Shown piece after piece: positions 1 to 8,586 of a DNA stretch of 43,190 bases (the stretch's first letter is position 1; each line of letters opens with the position of its first letter). A program made the position numbers and the translations under genes. Source of the stretch: Desulfobulbaceae bacterium (GTDB taxonomy: Bacteria > Desulfobacterota > Desulfobulbia > Desulfobulbales > Desulfocapsaceae); NCBI GenBank assembly GCA_009773475.1, contig WSXV01000016.1, positions 1 to 43,190 of the forward strand, written 5' to 3'. The notes beneath the pieces were generated by a model that was not told where the DNA came from, made no database searches, and was given only the letters and a program-made list of their open reading frames with translations.

Positions 1-103
1 ATACTCCTCTTTCGTCGTGGTTAGAAGAGCGCTGAGAATAACACAGCTTGCCCATTTAACCTACATTAGAGAGAGTTGCATTTGCGACTTGAATTCACCC
101 ATG

Positions 104-122
104 TCCCGTTCATCGGGGTTAG
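104..122 (+). repeat. 19-bp repeat with small hairpin, copy 1 (upstream of yebC)
   Basis: The 19 bases here recur without mismatch at 6032-6050, upstream of ftsL on the same strand. The core CCCG-TTCAT-CGGG can form a 4-bp stem with a 5-nt loop. Both copies end 29-37 bases before a start codon. The function is unknown; it could be a leader regulatory element or a small dispersed repeat. Confidence 0.5.
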
Positions 123-151
123 TCTATTATTAACTTTTTCAGGAAGATATC

Positions 152-901
152 ATGTCAGGACATTCCAAGTGGTCAACAATAAAACATAAGAAAGGGGCAA
201 CCGATGCAAAGCGGGGCAGGATCTTTACCCGGTTGATCAAGGAAATCACCGTTGCAGCCAGGATGGGCGGCGGCGATCCCGATGGGAATCCCCGGCTGCG
301 GGCTGCCGTCACTTCGGCCAAAACAGAGAATATGCCCAAAGATAATATCCTCCGGGCCATCAAGAAGGGAACCGGCGAGATCGAAGGGGCGGTGTATGAC
401 GAGATCCTTTACGAGGGCTATGGGCCGGGCGGGGTGGCAGTACTGGTTGAGTGCATGACCGATAACCGGAACCGCACCGTGGCTGATGTTCGTCATTTTT
501 TTGCCAAGAATAACGGAAACCTGGGCGCTGCCGGTTGTGTCGCCTGGATGTTTGACAAGAAAGGGCTGCTTCAGGTGGAAAAGAAGGGGCTGAGCGAGGA
601 AGCCTTGATGGATATGGCCCTTGAGGCAGGAGCCGAAGACGTGGTGGAGGAAGACGAGGAGTTTCAGGTAATAACCAGCCCGGAGGCCTTTGACGAGGTG
701 TACAACGTCCTTGAGTCCAAGAAGGTTCAGTTCATCGAGGCGGCGATTACCAGGATTCCCCAGAACAGCGTCGAGGTGACGGACGAGAAGACGGCCATAT
801 CGCTGCTCAAGCTGCTGGAAAGCCTTGAGGATCACGATGATGTGCAAAAGGTGCATTCCAATTTTGACATTGACAGTGATCTGATGGAGAAGCTGTCATA
901 A
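152..901 (+). CDS. yebC: YebC/PmpR family regulator (TACO1-like)
   Basis: The 249-aa product has the usual family length and opens with the invariant [13 protein letters not shown] block, followed by the three-domain YebC/TACO1 body with an acidic stretch near residues 165-175. The family acts in the cytoplasm; members are described as transcriptional regulators and, more recently, as factors that help ribosomes through proline-rich stretches. AGGAAG at 141-146 gives a good ribosome site 5 bases before the ATG. The gene lies just ahead of ruvC-ruvA-ruvB, a very common neighbourhood. Family assignment is firm; the molecular role in this organism is inferred. Confidence 0.97.
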   Translation: MSGHSKWSTIKHKKGATDAKRGRIFTRLIKEITVAARMGGGDPDGNPRLRAAVTSAKTENMPKDNILRAIKKGTGEIEGAVYDEILYEGYGPGGVAVLVECMTDNRNRTVADVRHFFAKNNGNLGAAGCVAWMFDKKGLLQVEKKGLSEEALMDMALEAGAEDVVEEDEEFQVITSPEAFDEVYNVLESKKVQFIEAAITRIPQNSVEVTDEKTAISLLKLLESLEDHDDVQKVHSNFDIDSDLMEKLS

Positions 902-968
902 ATGATCATGGTCGTCCTGAAAGTTCTCAGCGCTCAGGCGTCGGCTTTCCGCTCGCCGTCTTTTGTGT

Positions 969-1448
969 ATGATCCGTATCCTTGGTATTGATCCAGGTTC
1001 CCGCCTTACCGGGTACGGCGTCATTGAGGTCGTACCCGGCAGAATTCGTTTTATTGCCTGCGGGGTTGTGAAGACGACACCGCAATTTCCCTTTGCCAAT
1101 CGTCTCAATGAGATCTTTGATGGCATCAATGAGGTCATTCAGCTCCATGGCCCGGAAGTGGCGGCAGTGGAAGATGTTTTCATGGCCAACAATGCCAGTT
1201 CGGCCCTGAAGCTTGGGCAGGCGCGCGGGGCGGCGGTGGTAGCCGCCATGCAGAATGGCCTGGGGGTGCACGATTACAGCGCCAAGAAAGTGAAACGATC
1301 TGTGGTGGGCTATGGCCAGGCCGAAAAAGTGCAGGTGCAGCACATGATCCGGGTGTTGCTGGGTCTTTCCTCCGCACCCAGCGCCGATGCCGCCGATGCC
1401 CTGGCGGTGGCCATCTGCCATGCCCATCATCTGAAAGCAGGTGTTTAA
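969..1448 (+). CDS. ruvC: Holliday junction endonuclease RuvC
   Basis: The 159-aa protein is a RuvC resolvase, which cuts Holliday junctions symmetrically after RuvAB branch migration. The acidic catalytic set is visible: D8 in GIDPGS, E68 in AVEDVF, and D140/D143 in the C-terminal ADAADALA motif. I chose the ATG at 969, which puts the first beta strand directly after the start; a TTG two codons upstream is possible. No strong ribosome site is seen. It is the first of three consecutive ruv genes. Confidence 0.96.
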   Translation: MIRILGIDPGSRLTGYGVIEVVPGRIRFIACGVVKTTPQFPFANRLNEIFDGINEVIQLHGPEVAAVEDVFMANNASSALKLGQARGAAVVAAMQNGLGVHDYSAKKVKRSVVGYGQAEKVQVQHMIRVLLGLSSAPSADAADALAVAICHAHHLKAGV

Positions 1449-1452
1449 GCGG

Positions 1453-1540
1453 AAGGTTGAAGGCTGGCGTCAAGGATCACTATGCGCGGCCATTCCATGT
1501 TCATTTCAATCTTCAACCCTTCGACCTCAGCCTTTAACCT
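1453..1540. repeat. imperfect inverted repeat between ruvC and ruvA
   Basis: GGTTGAAG at 1455-1462 is complementary to CTTCAACC at 1512-1519, and the flanks (GAAGGCT-like on the left, AGCCTTT-like on the right) are also roughly complementary. Similar GAAGG(C/T)TGAAG words occur after murEF (about 11865-11887) and in the perfect hairpin at 25202-25250, so these may be members of one loose intergenic repeat family. There is no T-run, so I do not call it a terminator. Confidence 0.35.
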
Positions 1541-1559
1541 CTATTCTTCCCTCTGAAAA

Positions 1560-2195
1560 ATGATTGCCACCTTGAAAGGAAATGTGCTGTTGACCGGGAC
1601 CGACCGGGCCGTCATTGATGTGAACGGGGTGGGCTATGAGGTCTTCCTTTCCACCGACGGGGTGGCCCGTCTTCCTGAATGTAACAGCCCTGTATTTCTG
1701 TATATTCATACCCATGTCCGTGAAGATGCAATTGTTCTCTTCGGTTTTCAGGAGTTGGAGGAGAAGGAGTTGTTTCTTATTTTGAATACGGTCTCGGGGA
1801 TCGGCCCGAAGCTTGGCCTGGCCATCCTTTCGGGGATGCGGGTGGCGGAACTGTGTCGGGCCATTGTCGGAGAAGATATTGTCCGCCTGACAACCCTGCA
1901 GGGAGTGGGCAAACGAACAGCCGAGCGAATCTGTGTGGAGTTGAAGGATAAGGTCGGCCATCTTCAGGGGAGTATGCCCGAGCGCGGGGATGGGGCCGGC
2001 AAGGTGCCATCCCAGATACTGGCGGCATCATCCGGGGCAGTGGCCGATACCCTGTCGGCGCTGGTCAATCTTGGCTACCCTGATCCTGTTGCCAGGCAGG
2101 CCCTGACGACGGTGAAGAAACGGGTGGGAGATGCTGATTTCTCCGCCATGCGGGTTGAGGAACTCATTCGGGAAACCTTGCGGACACTGGCATGA
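1560..2195 (+). CDS. ruvA: Holliday junction branch-migration protein RuvA
   Basis: This 211-aa RuvA binds the four-way junction as a tetramer and loads the RuvB motor. It starts with the typical MIATLKG OB-fold strand, carries helix-hairpin-helix motifs (VSGIGPKLG and [12 protein letters not shown], about residues 77-130), and ends with the small RuvB-contacting domain III ([15 protein letters not shown]). No clear ribosome site precedes the ATG. Its stop overlaps the ruvB start by 4 bases (ATGA), implying translational coupling. Confidence 0.97.
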   Translation: MIATLKGNVLLTGTDRAVIDVNGVGYEVFLSTDGVARLPECNSPVFLYIHTHVREDAIVLFGFQELEEKELFLILNTVSGIGPKLGLAILSGMRVAELCRAIVGEDIVRLTTLQGVGKRTAERICVELKDKVGHLQGSMPERGDGAGKVPSQILAASSGAVADTLSALVNLGYPDPVARQALTTVKKRVGDADFSAMRVEELIRETLRTLA

Positions 2196-3259
2196 ATATC
2201 GAGGAAGAAATAGGCGAAGAGGAGCGGCTGGTCTCCCCGCGTCCGGTCTGTCGTGAACCCTTGCATGAGCAGGATCTGCGGCCAAAACGGCTGGTGGACT
2301 ATATCGGGCAGGAGCCCCTGCGCAAGAGCCTGGATATCTTTATCCGGGCCGCCAAGGGGCGCGGTGAGCCCCTGGACCATGTCCTCTTCCACGGCTTTCC
2401 GGGCCTGGGCAAGACTACGCTTTCCCATATTATCGCCAACGAGATGGATGCCGGGATCAAGGTGACTTCCGGCCCGGTGATTGAACGGCAGGGAGATCTT
2501 GCCGCCATCCTCACCAGTCTCCAGGAAGGGGATATTCTCTTTATTGATGAAATCCATCGTTTGAATCATGCGGTGGAAGAGATTCTCTATCCGGCCATGG
2601 AGGATTATCAGCTTGATCTGATCATCGGTCAGGGGCCGGGCGCCCGCTCGGTGCGCATGGATCTGCCCCGTTTTACCCTAGTGGGAGCCACCACCCGTAC
2701 CGGCCTACTCACCCCGCCCTTGCGCGACCGGTTTGGGGTAGTCCTCCGGCTCGAGCTGTATGCCCCGGAGGAGCTGGTGATTATTGTCCAGCGCTCGGCG
2801 CTGATCCTTGGGATGCGCATTGATGCCGGTGGTGCCCTGGAGCTTGGGCGCCGGTCTCGGGGCACCCCGCGGATTGCCAATCGATTGCTTAGACGGGTGC
2901 GCGATTTTGCCGAGGTCGGGAATCATGCGGTGATTGACGCCAAGGTGGCGGATGCCGCCCTGAACCTGTTGAATGTCGATGCCTTCGGGCTCGATGAGAT
3001 GGATCGGCGGATTATTCTGACCATCATTGATATCTTCCAGGGCGGCCCCATCGGTCTTGAGACCCTGGCCACGGTGGTGTGCGAAGAGAAGAATACGCTG
3101 GAAGATGTGTATGAGCCTTTTCTCATCCAGTCCGGTTTCCTGGCCCGGACTCCCCGGGGACGGATGGCGACCAAGAGGGCCTATGAACATTTTGAGCGGA
3201 CCCTGCCCAAGGGGATTATCCGGCAGCCCTCACTCTATGATCTTGGCGAAGGAGAATAA
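2192..3259 (+). CDS. ruvB: Holliday junction DNA helicase RuvB
   Basis: The 355-aa AAA+ motor drives branch migration with RuvA. Walker A is GFPGLGKTT (K74), Walker B is LFIDEIHR (D119, E120), sensor 1 is in VGATTR, and the C-terminal winged helix includes FLARTPRGR. The length is typical. The start overlaps ruvA by 4 bases, so the two are co-translated. The ribosome site of panB (AAGGAGA) lies inside its last codons. Confidence 0.98.
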   Translation: MNIEEEIGEEERLVSPRPVCREPLHEQDLRPKRLVDYIGQEPLRKSLDIFIRAAKGRGEPLDHVLFHGFPGLGKTTLSHIIANEMDAGIKVTSGPVIERQGDLAAILTSLQEGDILFIDEIHRLNHAVEEILYPAMEDYQLDLIIGQGPGARSVRMDLPRFTLVGATTRTGLLTPPLRDRFGVVLRLELYAPEELVIIVQRSALILGMRIDAGGALELGRRSRGTPRIANRLLRRVRDFAEVGNHAVIDAKVADAALNLLNVDAFGLDEMDRRIILTIIDIFQGGPIGLETLATVVCEEKNTLEDVYEPFLIQSGFLARTPRGRMATKRAYEHFERTLPKGIIRQPSLYDLGEGE

Positions 3260-3262
3260 ACG

Positions 3263-4096
3263 ATGCCCAAAAGAAAAAGCGTAAACGAGATCATGGCCAT
3301 GAAGGCGGCAGGGGCAAAGATTACCATGCTCACCGCCTACGATGCCTCCATGGCTGCAATGCTGGCTGGGTGCGGGGTGGATGTCCTGCTGGTGGGGGAT
3401 TCGTTGGGTATGGTGGTGCTGGGATATGATTCCACTGTGCCGGTGACCATGGATGAGATGATTCATCATGCGGCTGCGGTCAGGCGCGGGGCGCCCGGCG
3501 CCTTTGTCATTGTCGATATGCCTTTTGGTTCGTATCAGAGCGATGGGCGGGATGCAATTTTGAATGGTGTCAGGTTGCTCAAAGAAGCTGGATGTGATGC
3601 GGTGAAGGTGGAAGGAGGCCTTGAGATTTGCACGACGGTTGCCGGTATGGTGGCTGCCGGTATCCCGGTGATGGGACATATCGGGCTGACCCCGCAGACG
3701 GCCTCCCAGCTTGGCGGATATAAGGTGCAGGGCCGGGATCTGGAGTCGGCCCGGAAGATGATGGAAGCGGCCAAGGGACTGCAGGAGGCCGGGGCCTTTG
3801 GCCTGGTGCTGGAGTGCATCCCCGAACAACTCTCCAGGCTGATAACGGAGGCCCTTGTCATTCCCACCATCGGCATTGGCGCCGGTGTCCATTGCGACGG
3901 CCAGGTGCTGGTGACCAATGATCTTCTCGGGATGTTTGAAAAGTTTGTCCCCAGCTTTATCAAGACCTATACTAGCCTCTCCCCCCTGATCCGGGAAAAT
4001 GTGACCCGCTATGCCGAGGAGGTGCGCAATGGCACCTTCCCTGACAGCGCCCATAGCTTCAGCGCCCAGGTTGATTTCGCCGCCATCATAAAGTAA
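3263..4096 (+). CDS. panB: 3-methyl-2-oxobutanoate hydroxymethyltransferase PanB
   Basis: PanB makes ketopantoate from alpha-ketoisovalerate and methylene-tetrahydrofolate, the first committed step to pantothenate and CoA. The 277-aa protein shows the TIM-barrel family signatures: TAYDAS near residue 25, the metal-site segment GDSLGMV, VKVEGG, GHIGLTPQ and the C-terminal GIGAG motif. AAGGAGA at 3249-3255 is a strong ribosome site, and only 3 bases separate it from ruvB, so it probably shares the ruv transcript. panC and panD are not in the window. Confidence 0.97.
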   Translation: MPKRKSVNEIMAMKAAGAKITMLTAYDASMAAMLAGCGVDVLLVGDSLGMVVLGYDSTVPVTMDEMIHHAAAVRRGAPGAFVIVDMPFGSYQSDGRDAILNGVRLLKEAGCDAVKVEGGLEICTTVAGMVAAGIPVMGHIGLTPQTASQLGGYKVQGRDLESARKMMEAAKGLQEAGAFGLVLECIPEQLSRLITEALVIPTIGIGAGVHCDGQVLVTNDLLGMFEKFVPSFIKTYTSLSPLIRENVTRYAEEVRNGTFPDSAHSFSAQVDFAAIIK

Positions 4097-4483
4097 GTGT
4101 TTGTTTTGCAGTGATTACTTGTGATGGCGAATGGCCCGCTGAGAGTCACGGAATGTGTGCGTGATGGTGTTCTTGATAAGGAGTGGTGTGTCGGGTAAAA
4201 ATGATTGTCCTTCTGAATTTCTGCAATACAAATGTAGCTTCTTTTTTTCTTCCACTTTTCTCCATTTATTTCCTGCTCCATCCCTAAAAAACATTTGAAA
4301 TATTTAGGTCGTGATTTCAGTATGATGTCTTTGCTGTAGAGAAGACGATCATTTTCTGGAAAAATTTGTAATCTGCCATTTGTGTCTTCTGTTGCGTGTT
4401 TTCCCCCTATGAGGTACAATCCATAGTGGTTTTTTCTCGTAACCTGTTGAATGAAGTCGTTTTTAATAAACTTTGGAAAATTC
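4097..4483. other. gene-poor AT-rich spacer between panB and the dcw promoter
   Basis: This stretch is visibly richer in A+T than its neighbours. A minus-strand reading frame (4419 down to 4009, 136 codons) runs through it into the panB 3' end, but its tail mirrors panB and I recognise no domain. It could be a remnant of a transferred gene or chance. No terminator with a T-run was found after panB. Confidence 0.3.
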
Positions 4484-4511
4484 TTGACAAGTGGGGTCCG
4501 CCTGCTATAAA
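4484..4511 (+). promoter_or_regulatory. sigma70-type promoter of the dcw cluster (Pmra)
   Basis: TTGACA at 4484-4489, a 16-base spacer, and TATAAA at 4506-4511 make a near-consensus housekeeping promoter. Transcription would begin near 4518, just before the MraZ box array, and drive mraZ and the genes behind it. Confidence 0.75.
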
Positions 4512-4520
4512 AGAGTCAAT

Positions 4521-4560
4521 AGTGGTGTAAAGTGGTGAGAAGGGGAGTGCAGTGGATATG
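4521..4560 (+). promoter_or_regulatory. MraZ box array: four 10-bp direct repeats
   Basis: Four consecutive 10-mers begin AGTGG, AGTGG, AGGGG and AGTGG at 4521, 4531, 4541 and 4551. MraZ is known to repress its own operon by binding short GTGG/TGGG-type direct repeats spaced one helical turn apart. Here the array lies just downstream of the expected transcription start, so it would act as a roadblock operator. Assignment to MraZ rests on position plus motif. Confidence 0.75.
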
Positions 4561-4574
4561 TGTGGCGGGAGGCC

Positions 4575-5045
4575 ATGGAAAACAGCAATTTGACTACCAG
4601 CCGATTTCGCGGACGATCGGAACACGCACTCGATATCAAAGGGCGATTGAATATTCCCAGCCGGTTCAGGGATGTCTTGACCCAGTATGATACCGAGGAT
4701 TTGATGGTGACCATTTGGGGTGACCATCTTCGCGCCTTTCCTGTGGCGCAGTGGGAGATCCTGGAGAACAAGTTGTTGACCGATGGTCGCGAGCAAGCGG
4801 GACTGACCGGCTTTATCCGTCTGGTGGTTTCCGGGGTTACTCCCTGCCTTCCTGACAAGCAGGGGCGGGTGTTGATTTCCCCTTCCCTGCGCAGCGAGGC
4901 CGGTATTGTTAAGGATGTAGTGTTGACCGGAATGCTTGATTATGTAGAGATCTGGGACAAGGATGCCTGGGATCGCGAAAATCAGGCCACTCGAGAGAAT
5001 TTCGGGGATTACAAGGAGAGCCTGGCCAGATTGGGGATCTTTTGA
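4575..5045 (+). CDS. mraZ: MraZ, transcriptional repressor of the dcw cluster
   Basis: The product has two tandem AbrB-like swapped-hairpin domains. The first carries FRGRSEHALDIKGRLNIPSR; the second carries DKQGRVLISPSLR about 65 residues later. MraZ forms a ring-shaped oligomer and controls the mra/dcw operon. The start is uncertain: an in-frame GTG at 4560 would add five residues, with AGGGGAG 12 bases upstream; the ATG at 4575 has GGGAGG only 2 bases away. The stop overlaps the rsmH start by one base (TGATG). The candidate operator directly precedes the gene. Confidence 0.95.
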   Translation: MENSNLTTSRFRGRSEHALDIKGRLNIPSRFRDVLTQYDTEDLMVTIWGDHLRAFPVAQWEILENKLLTDGREQAGLTGFIRLVVSGVTPCLPDKQGRVLISPSLRSEAGIVKDVVLTGMLDYVEIWDKDAWDRENQATRENFGDYKESLARLGIF

Positions 5046-5944
5046 TGGAGCAGGTTGAGCAGTCGGTTCCTGTCCATCGTTCGGTTCTTCCCCAAGAGAT
5101 CCTCCACTATCTTGCTCCCCGTCCAGGGGGGCTGTATGTGGATGGAACCCTGGGGCTTGGAGGACATACCGAGGCAATTTTACGTCATTCCGCGCCGGAT
5201 GGTCAGGTTGTTGCCTTTGAATGGGATGAGGCAGCCATCCAGCGGAGCCGTCTCAGATTAGAGCCTTTTGGGGATCGACTGACCATTGTCAGGCGCAATT
5301 TTGCTGAGATCGGTGTTGGTTTAAAAGAGCTTGGCATTGAACAGGTGGATGGCATCCTCATTGATATCGGCCTTTCTTCCCTGCAGCTGGACATGGGAGG
5401 TCGAGGATTCAGTTTCCAGCGGGATGAACCGCTGGATATGCGAATGGACAACAGGCGGGAGATGACGGCTGCATCCCTTCTGGCACGATGTTCCGAGGAA
5501 GAGTTGGCAGACATTTTTTTTTATTACGGGGATGAAAAACAGGCCAGACCCATTGCCCGTGAGATCTGCAGTAGCCGCATTATTGAGAGAATTCTGACCT
5601 CCGGACAACTGGCTGCCCTTGTGGCCCGGGCTATTCCACGCCGGTTTCATCCTGAAAAGATCCATGTTGCCACCAAGGTCTTTCAGGCTCTACGCATTGC
5701 GGTGAATACCGAGCTTGAAAATCTTGCCCACATCCTGGAGGATGCTGTCCCACTGCTGCGATCCGGTGCAAGGTTTTGTGTGATCTCGTTTCATTCCTTG
5801 GAGGATCGCCTGGTGAAACGAAAATTTCGGGAACAGAAGGAGCTTCTCGTCCTTACCCCGAAGCCCTTGATGGCGACAGCGGCAGAGGTTGCGGAAAATC
5901 CCCGGTCGCGTAGTGCCCGATTAAGAGTTGCAGAAAAACAATAG
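5045..5944 (+). CDS. rsmH: 16S rRNA (cytosine-1402 N4)-methyltransferase RsmH
   Basis: RsmH (MraW) methylates C1402 in the ribosomal P site using S-adenosylmethionine. The 299-aa protein has the SAM-binding motif VDGTLGLGGHT near residues 31-41, DGILIDIGLSS (motif IV) and the C-terminal FHSLEDRLVKRKFR signature. Its ATG overlaps the mraZ stop by one base, so translation is coupled. This is its usual position as second gene of the dcw cluster. Confidence 0.97.
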   Translation: MEQVEQSVPVHRSVLPQEILHYLAPRPGGLYVDGTLGLGGHTEAILRHSAPDGQVVAFEWDEAAIQRSRLRLEPFGDRLTIVRRNFAEIGVGLKELGIEQVDGILIDIGLSSLQLDMGGRGFSFQRDEPLDMRMDNRREMTAASLLARCSEEELADIFFYYGDEKQARPIAREICSSRIIERILTSGQLAALVARAIPRRFHPEKIHVATKVFQALRIAVNTELENLAHILEDAVPLLRSGARFCVISFHSLEDRLVKRKFREQKELLVLTPKPLMATAAEVAENPRSRSARLRVAEKQ

Positions 5945-6031
5945 TGGTTCGGGTTCGAAGTGGAGTGTTTTGGTGACGTACAGGTTCTTTTCTTGTTTTT
6001 TTATCCGAAAATAACCTGCGAAAGGCGCTTA

Positions 6032-6050
6032 TCCCGTTCATCGGGGTTAG
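6032..6050 (+). repeat. 19-bp repeat with small hairpin, copy 2 (upstream of ftsL)
   Basis: Identical over 19 bases to 104-122. It sits 37 bases ahead of the ftsL start in the 143-base gap after rsmH. Confidence 0.5.
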
Positions 6051-6087
6051 GAAATCCCTTGCGAAGCAAATACAGGAGCAGCATATC

Positions 6088-6450
6088 ATGTTTATTAACC
6101 AATCCGCCCAATCGTATATTCGTCCCATGATGTCTTCTCCGGTACGCCGACAGCTGTGGCAAAGGGCCATTGGTCTGCTTGGCCCAAAAGTAATGATGAT
6201 GGCGGAAGCAAAGATTTTGTTCATTTTCTGCCTGACTCTAATGCTGGCCAATGCCTGGTTGTCTTCTTCTGCCTCCCGGATTGCGGTGACGGTTCTGGAA
6301 GCCGAGGAAGGTCGTTCCGCTCTTGTGGACGAAAACATCACGCTCAGGGCTGAACGGGCCCATCTCGTTTCCCCGGACTATCTGGAAAAGACAGCGGCTC
6401 ATCGGTTTGCCCTGTATGTCCCTGAAAAAAAGCAGGTATTTCGCTTTTAA
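6088..6450 (+). CDS. ftsL: cell division protein FtsL
   Basis: The 120-aa protein has the FtsL layout: a basic cytoplasmic segment (residues 1-40), one membrane helix (about 43-60) and a periplasmic coiled coil (about 65-95, VLEAEEGRSALVDENITL), ending in a short tail. FtsL normally binds FtsB and FtsQ and activates the FtsW-FtsI synthase. Primary sequence conservation is low in this family, so the call relies on topology, length and its place between rsmH and ftsI. CAGGAG at 6071-6076 is a somewhat distant ribosome site. Confidence 0.85.
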   Translation: MFINQSAQSYIRPMMSSPVRRQLWQRAIGLLGPKVMMMAEAKILFIFCLTLMLANAWLSSSASRIAVTVLEAEEGRSALVDENITLRAERAHLVSPDYLEKTAAHRFALYVPEKKQVFRF

Positions 6451-6567
6451 GAGCCGTGATGAAGTAACAAGTCTTTCTTGTTTGTTTCGCAGCGCAAGCC
6501 CAGGGGGGCTTTATTTGAAATTCAGTTGAGTCGTTAATTCTCTAAAATGGATAGGCAATAAGATACG

Positions 6568-8517
6568 ATGGCCATTCAGTCGCGTCGGGTGATTAAGAAA
6601 AGCAGACGGGGCTTTGTTGTTCTGTGGATGATGTTAATCGGTCTTGTCGGGATTGTCGGTGTCGCTGTTTATTATAAACAGGAGATCCCCGGCCTGGTCC
6701 AGAAAGCACTTTCCGTGTTCTCCCGTCAGGACAAGGGGGCAGAGAAGAAAAAAAATGGGCGTGGGACGATTTATGATCGGAGTTTCAGAGAGATGGCCCT
6801 GTCTCTTGACCGGGTTTCTGTGTACGTCCGGCCAAGAGAGCTCGAAGACCCTCAACTTAGCGCCGAACGCCTAGCCATTGCTCTTGGCATGAGTGAGCAG
6901 GAGATCCTGGACCGTTTTGATAAAGAAGTGCAGTGGGTTTGGCTGGCTAAAGACATAAGTCTGGAAGAAGAAAAGGCGGTGGCTGACCTCAATCTTCGGG
7001 GGGTCTCTCTGCACCGGGAGCAGATCCGCTCCTACCCATACAAGAAGATTGCGGCTCATATCCTTGGTTTTGCAGACCATAATATGGGCCTTGCCGGGGT
7101 CGAACAGTATTATAACCGTCTCCTTGATCAAACCAGTATCGGTCAGGATGATTTTCCCCAGGTCGATCTCCAGGGACATTATCGGACCGGTGGTCATGGT
7201 CAGCATCTTGTCTTGACCATTGATCTTAAAATACAGGACTTCCTTGAGAAATACGTGGCGGCTCTGGGGGCGGCCCATGAGGGCGTACAGGTGGCAGCCG
7301 TGCTCATGGGGACAGAGACAGGCTCAATCATTGCCAACGCTCATTTCCCCTCCTTTGATCCAAATGTCTATTACCAGTACGGTAATGAATCTCTCGCCAA
7401 TATCCTGCTCGAACCGATGGTGATTCCCAGGGATATCCTGAGGTTTTTCCAGGAAGCGGCTTTGGTGCAGACGGCTGCTGACTGCAATAATCAACGATGT
7501 CCCTGGAGTATTGTCGCTGGGTCTGTGGACTCTGGAAACGTGTCGCGGTGGTGGGAACAACTGGCGTTGAACGCTCAGCCTGAGCTTGATTTCTCAGCAC
7601 AGAATAACGGCGGCGAGACAAACAGAAATGAACAGCCAGCCGGGGCCCCTGTTGGCGTGAGCGGAGCTGTGCCGGTGCAGGCAAGCCCCATGCAGATACT
7701 TCTCGGGATCAATGCCCTTGTCAATGAGGGGCACAAGGTCGTGCCGCATGTGCTTGAGCGGGTTTTAGAACGAACTGGTGACCGGGAGTATGCTTTCCGA
7801 GATCTGAAGGCGGGGAAGATGGATACGGCGAATTCTTCACTGGCTTCGGTAGAAACCTGGCAACTGCTCAAGGCCCGGGCCCATACAGGGGTGCTGGACT
7901 CCGCGTTAGTGGATGTTCAGGGCCTTTCTTTTCAGTCGGTTCTGAATAAGGGTGGTGAGTATCACCGGAATCGATTGCTGGTGGCGATTGTCCCGGGAGA
8001 CAAGCCGGAGCTGACGTTGATGGTGCTGATGCGTCAGCCCTACCTGGAGCCCTCCACACCCTCCGTGAAAGGCGGCCCTGGTCTTGCCGGTTCAGCGGAG
8101 AAAATTCTACCGTCCATGATGGCGTTGCAACAGGTGCATAAAAATCTCTCTGATATGATGAGTATGTCTGAGAGAAAAGAAAGTAACTACCAGCAGCAGC
8201 AAGAGAAAAAGAAGCTGGCCAAGCTGGAGACCATCCTTAAGGAACAGCATCCTGTGATGCCGGATCTGTCAGGGTTGAGCATGAGAAAGGCTCTTCGGTT
8301 GTTGCAGGATAAAAATGTCAAGGTTCGGATTCAGGGGACAGGCCGTGTGGTGGGTCAAAGTCCATTGGCTGGCAAGCCGCTCACGGACGTGAAAGAGTGT
8401 CGGCTTACCCTGAAAAAAGATGACAATATCGTTTCTAAGGTTTCGGCTCCACCCAAAGTTCATACCGTCCGTGATCAAAAAGTAGAGGAAAGTCGTCGTT
8501 CTGAGATAAAAAAATAG
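6568..8517 (+). CDS. ftsI: FtsI-like division protein with inactivated transpeptidase domain and PASTA domain
   Basis: The 649-aa protein is a class B penicillin-binding protein by layout: membrane helix (about 17-36), pedestal with GRGTIYDR, HILGFADHNMGLAGVEQYY and LTIDLKIQDF, a transpeptidase fold (about 225-520), and a C-terminal PASTA domain (about 562-617). The catalytic motifs are lost. In the block aligning to PGSTxK the sequence is P287-R-D289-I-L-R292, replacing the acylated Ser and its Lys. The KTG triad is L453-S454-F455. The second motif survives as S322-G-N324. Flanking conserved blocks (FPSFDPN, SPMQILLGINALVNEG) stay in one frame, so this is not a frameshift. It should anchor or regulate the divisome without crosslinking peptidoglycan. 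It lies between ftsL and murEF, the normal ftsI slot. The ribosome site is weak. Confidence 0.9.
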   Translation: MAIQSRRVIKKSRRGFVVLWMMLIGLVGIVGVAVYYKQEIPGLVQKALSVFSRQDKGAEKKKNGRGTIYDRSFREMALSLDRVSVYVRPRELEDPQLSAERLAIALGMSEQEILDRFDKEVQWVWLAKDISLEEEKAVADLNLRGVSLHREQIRSYPYKKIAAHILGFADHNMGLAGVEQYYNRLLDQTSIGQDDFPQVDLQGHYRTGGHGQHLVLTIDLKIQDFLEKYVAALGAAHEGVQVAAVLMGTETGSIIANAHFPSFDPNVYYQYGNESLANILLEPMVIPRDILRFFQEAALVQTAADCNNQRCPWSIVAGSVDSGNVSRWWEQLALNAQPELDFSAQNNGGETNRNEQPAGAPVGVSGAVPVQASPMQILLGINALVNEGHKVVPHVLERVLERTGDREYAFRDLKAGKMDTANSSLASVETWQLLKARAHTGVLDSALVDVQGLSFQSVLNKGGEYHRNRLLVAIVPGDKPELTLMVLMRQPYLEPSTPSVKGGPGLAGSAEKILPSMMALQQVHKNLSDMMSMSERKESNYQQQQEKKKLAKLETILKEQHPVMPDLSGLSMRKALRLLQDKNVKVRIQGTGRVVGQSPLAGKPLTDVKECRLTLKKDDNIVSKVSAPPKVHTVRDQKVEESRRSEIKK

Positions 8518-8586
8518 GGAGCGGCCTCTCCTTTTTTTCAGGATTTCACTTATTATCCCTAAACATTCATTTCTTGACCATTCTTA

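Noticed and set aside
3230..4054. 274-codon open frame antisense to panB
   Set aside because: Long antisense frames are expected opposite GC-rich genes; PanB on the + strand is unambiguous.
4407..5177. 256-codon open frame antisense to mraZ and the rsmH start
   Set aside because: It mirrors a well-conserved coding region and has no recognisable domain or ribosome site.
6568..8517. Possible frameshift or pseudogene explanation for the missing FtsI motifs
   Set aside because: Conserved blocks before, between and after the lost motifs are in the same frame and the gene is full length with an intact PASTA domain.
8519..8537. Possible intrinsic terminator between ftsI and murEF (GGAG...CTCC then seven T)
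   Set aside because: The stem is only 4 bp and it would split an essential operon; not convincing.
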